The position numbers and the translations under genes are program-made. Of a stretch of 64,000 nt of DNA, positions 62,940 to 64,000 are shown piece by piece (position 1 is the stretch's first letter; every line of letters starts with the position of its first letter). The notes beneath the pieces were generated by a model. The model did no database searches. It had not been told where the DNA came from and was given only the letters and a program-made list of their open reading frames with translations. The stretch covers positions 96,355,501 through 96,419,500 of the forward strand of contig CP142452.1 in assembly GCA_038049695.1 (NCBI GenBank), in the 5' to 3' direction. This DNA comes from Cinnamomum chago (taxonomy: Eukaryota; Streptophyta; Magnoliopsida; Laurales; Lauraceae).

Positions 62940-63135
62940 CCCCCTCTGCTAAAACCCTAACCTCTCTGTTTTTGGTAAGAAAAACCCTAACCTGTACCTC
63001 CTTAAAAAACACAAGCCAGAAAGCAAAACCTTCACTCTCTCTTCCTCTTTCAGACCCTATTCTTCTCACACCAGATTCATATTGCGGGATACTGCAATCG
63101 GTATGATCTTCAGTCGCTTCCCATTTCTTACCCAA
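62940..63135 (+). promoter_or_regulatory. Possible promoter/leader of a gene running off the window
   Basis: Two AAAACCCTAACC (telo-box-like) motifs near 62951 and 62980, common just upstream of housekeeping genes in plants, precede a CT-rich stretch (63031-63055). An ATG at 63103 then opens a short frame that begins MIFSRFPFLTQFPASIR and meets an AGGT that could be a donor. This would fit a first exon with a mitochondrial-type leader. No downstream exon was identified, so this is tentative. Confidence 0.3.
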
Positions 63136-63822
63136 TTTCCAGCTTCCATAAGGTTCTTATCAGGAACTGTTTATCTTCTCCTTCTTCTGATTATCTGTTT
63201 TTTACTTTATGTTAAATGCGTGAGGACCCAGTTCACTTTGATGTGTTTTTTGGTTTCCAAGTTGCATCCCAATGCATAACAATCATCTATTCTTCCAATA
63301 CCAAACAGATTGAATCCACTTACAATTAAGGGTACATAAGAATCTACCCTTATTTGAAAGATGTCTCAATGCACACAGAAACTGAAACTGAAACTAAAAC
63401 GCATCCGCCCCCTTTTATCATTTGGGTTTGTAAGGGTGGAAAAAACTGATCTTGCTCTTTGCCCAATTTCTTGTGCTGCTTCAAACCTATCTGTAATGCT
63501 TGGATCAGCAAATAGTTTTCCATCTTGCAACAAGATGCATTGCTTCATTTTTTTTTTAATCAAATTTTATGCGGAGGAGGTTTATGCAACTAATAGGAGA
63601 AAATGGATTGAATATCATGAAGATGGGCATCTTTTTAGTCGGTTGAATGGCTTATGAAAACTCTGAAATGGTTGGAGGCATTTGAGCCTTACATCCAAGT
63701 GGAATATGAATGAATCACTATAAATTTGGATAAGAATGGCAAACACAATCGACAGATTGTTTATTTGAAATAATAATTATGAATGAAGGTCATATCCAGA
63801 TTTCTCCTTCCTGTGTGAGCAT

Positions 63823-63855
<33 letters not shown>

Positions 63856-64000
63856 TGGATGCTATGATATCTTGATACTTCAAAATAGGCAATCTTTCAC
63901 GAGCTAACGACTCCAATACTTCACTTTTTATATGTAAAATATGTGTCCTTGCCATATTCATGGCGTGGCCCTCCCATATCCATGCTATATCTGGGCATCA
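63136..64000. other. Unresolved right edge
   Basis: If a gene starts near 63.1 kb this would be its first intron. ORFs at 63361-63657 (+) and 63366-63563 (-) overlap one another and show no family motif. A CT/TA microsatellite occupies 63822-63854. Confidence 0.35.

Overview
The window is nuclear DNA of a flowering plant. It is AT-rich and dominated by small transposable elements. It carries a multi-exon plastid carotenoid gene with GT-AG introns and a plant-type RpiB-cupin fusion gene. There are no operons, ribosome binding sites or other prokaryotic features. The lineage cannot be fixed from the sequence; a non-grass, possibly magnoliid-type, angiosperm is only an impression.

Two genes are secure and converge. 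DRT102-like (32984-33877, +) is intronless and encodes 297 residues. ZDS (zeta-carotene desaturase; 46386 down to 35545, -) can be rebuilt from 14 exons into an intact 585-residue protein. A third gene may begin near 63.0 kb (+) and run off the window; it was not recognised. No other protein gene could be supported.

The rest is intergenic and can largely be resolved into transposons by terminal inverted repeats (TIRs) and target-site duplications (TSDs). Mutator-like elements (9-bp TSD): a 4.5-kb element with >1-kb TIRs (6374-10860), a 1.2-kb element (50584-51758) and tiny MITEs (21938-22016, 27483-27634). hAT-like elements (8-bp TSD): 14600-15846, 23813-24320, 29088-29831, 47106-49041, 50110-50472, 58224-58747. 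PIF/Harbinger-like elements: 844-2104, 53323-53561, 57571-59109 (containing a nested hAT MITE) and 61668-62745. There are also a foldback MITE (2891-3106), two tRNA-derived SINEs, a TRIM-like LTR remnant, LINE relics and a Helitron-like element inside a ZDS intron.

Points worth a second look: a 16-bp palindrome array inside the large Mutator-like element that is echoed once in each TIR; a partial duplicated exon in ZDS intron 8 that keeps its frame and splice donor; four long poly-G tracts (24-33 G), two of them in ZDS intron 5; and several near-perfect tandem duplications. I found no CRISPR, defence or gene-cluster system and no clearly new biological system.
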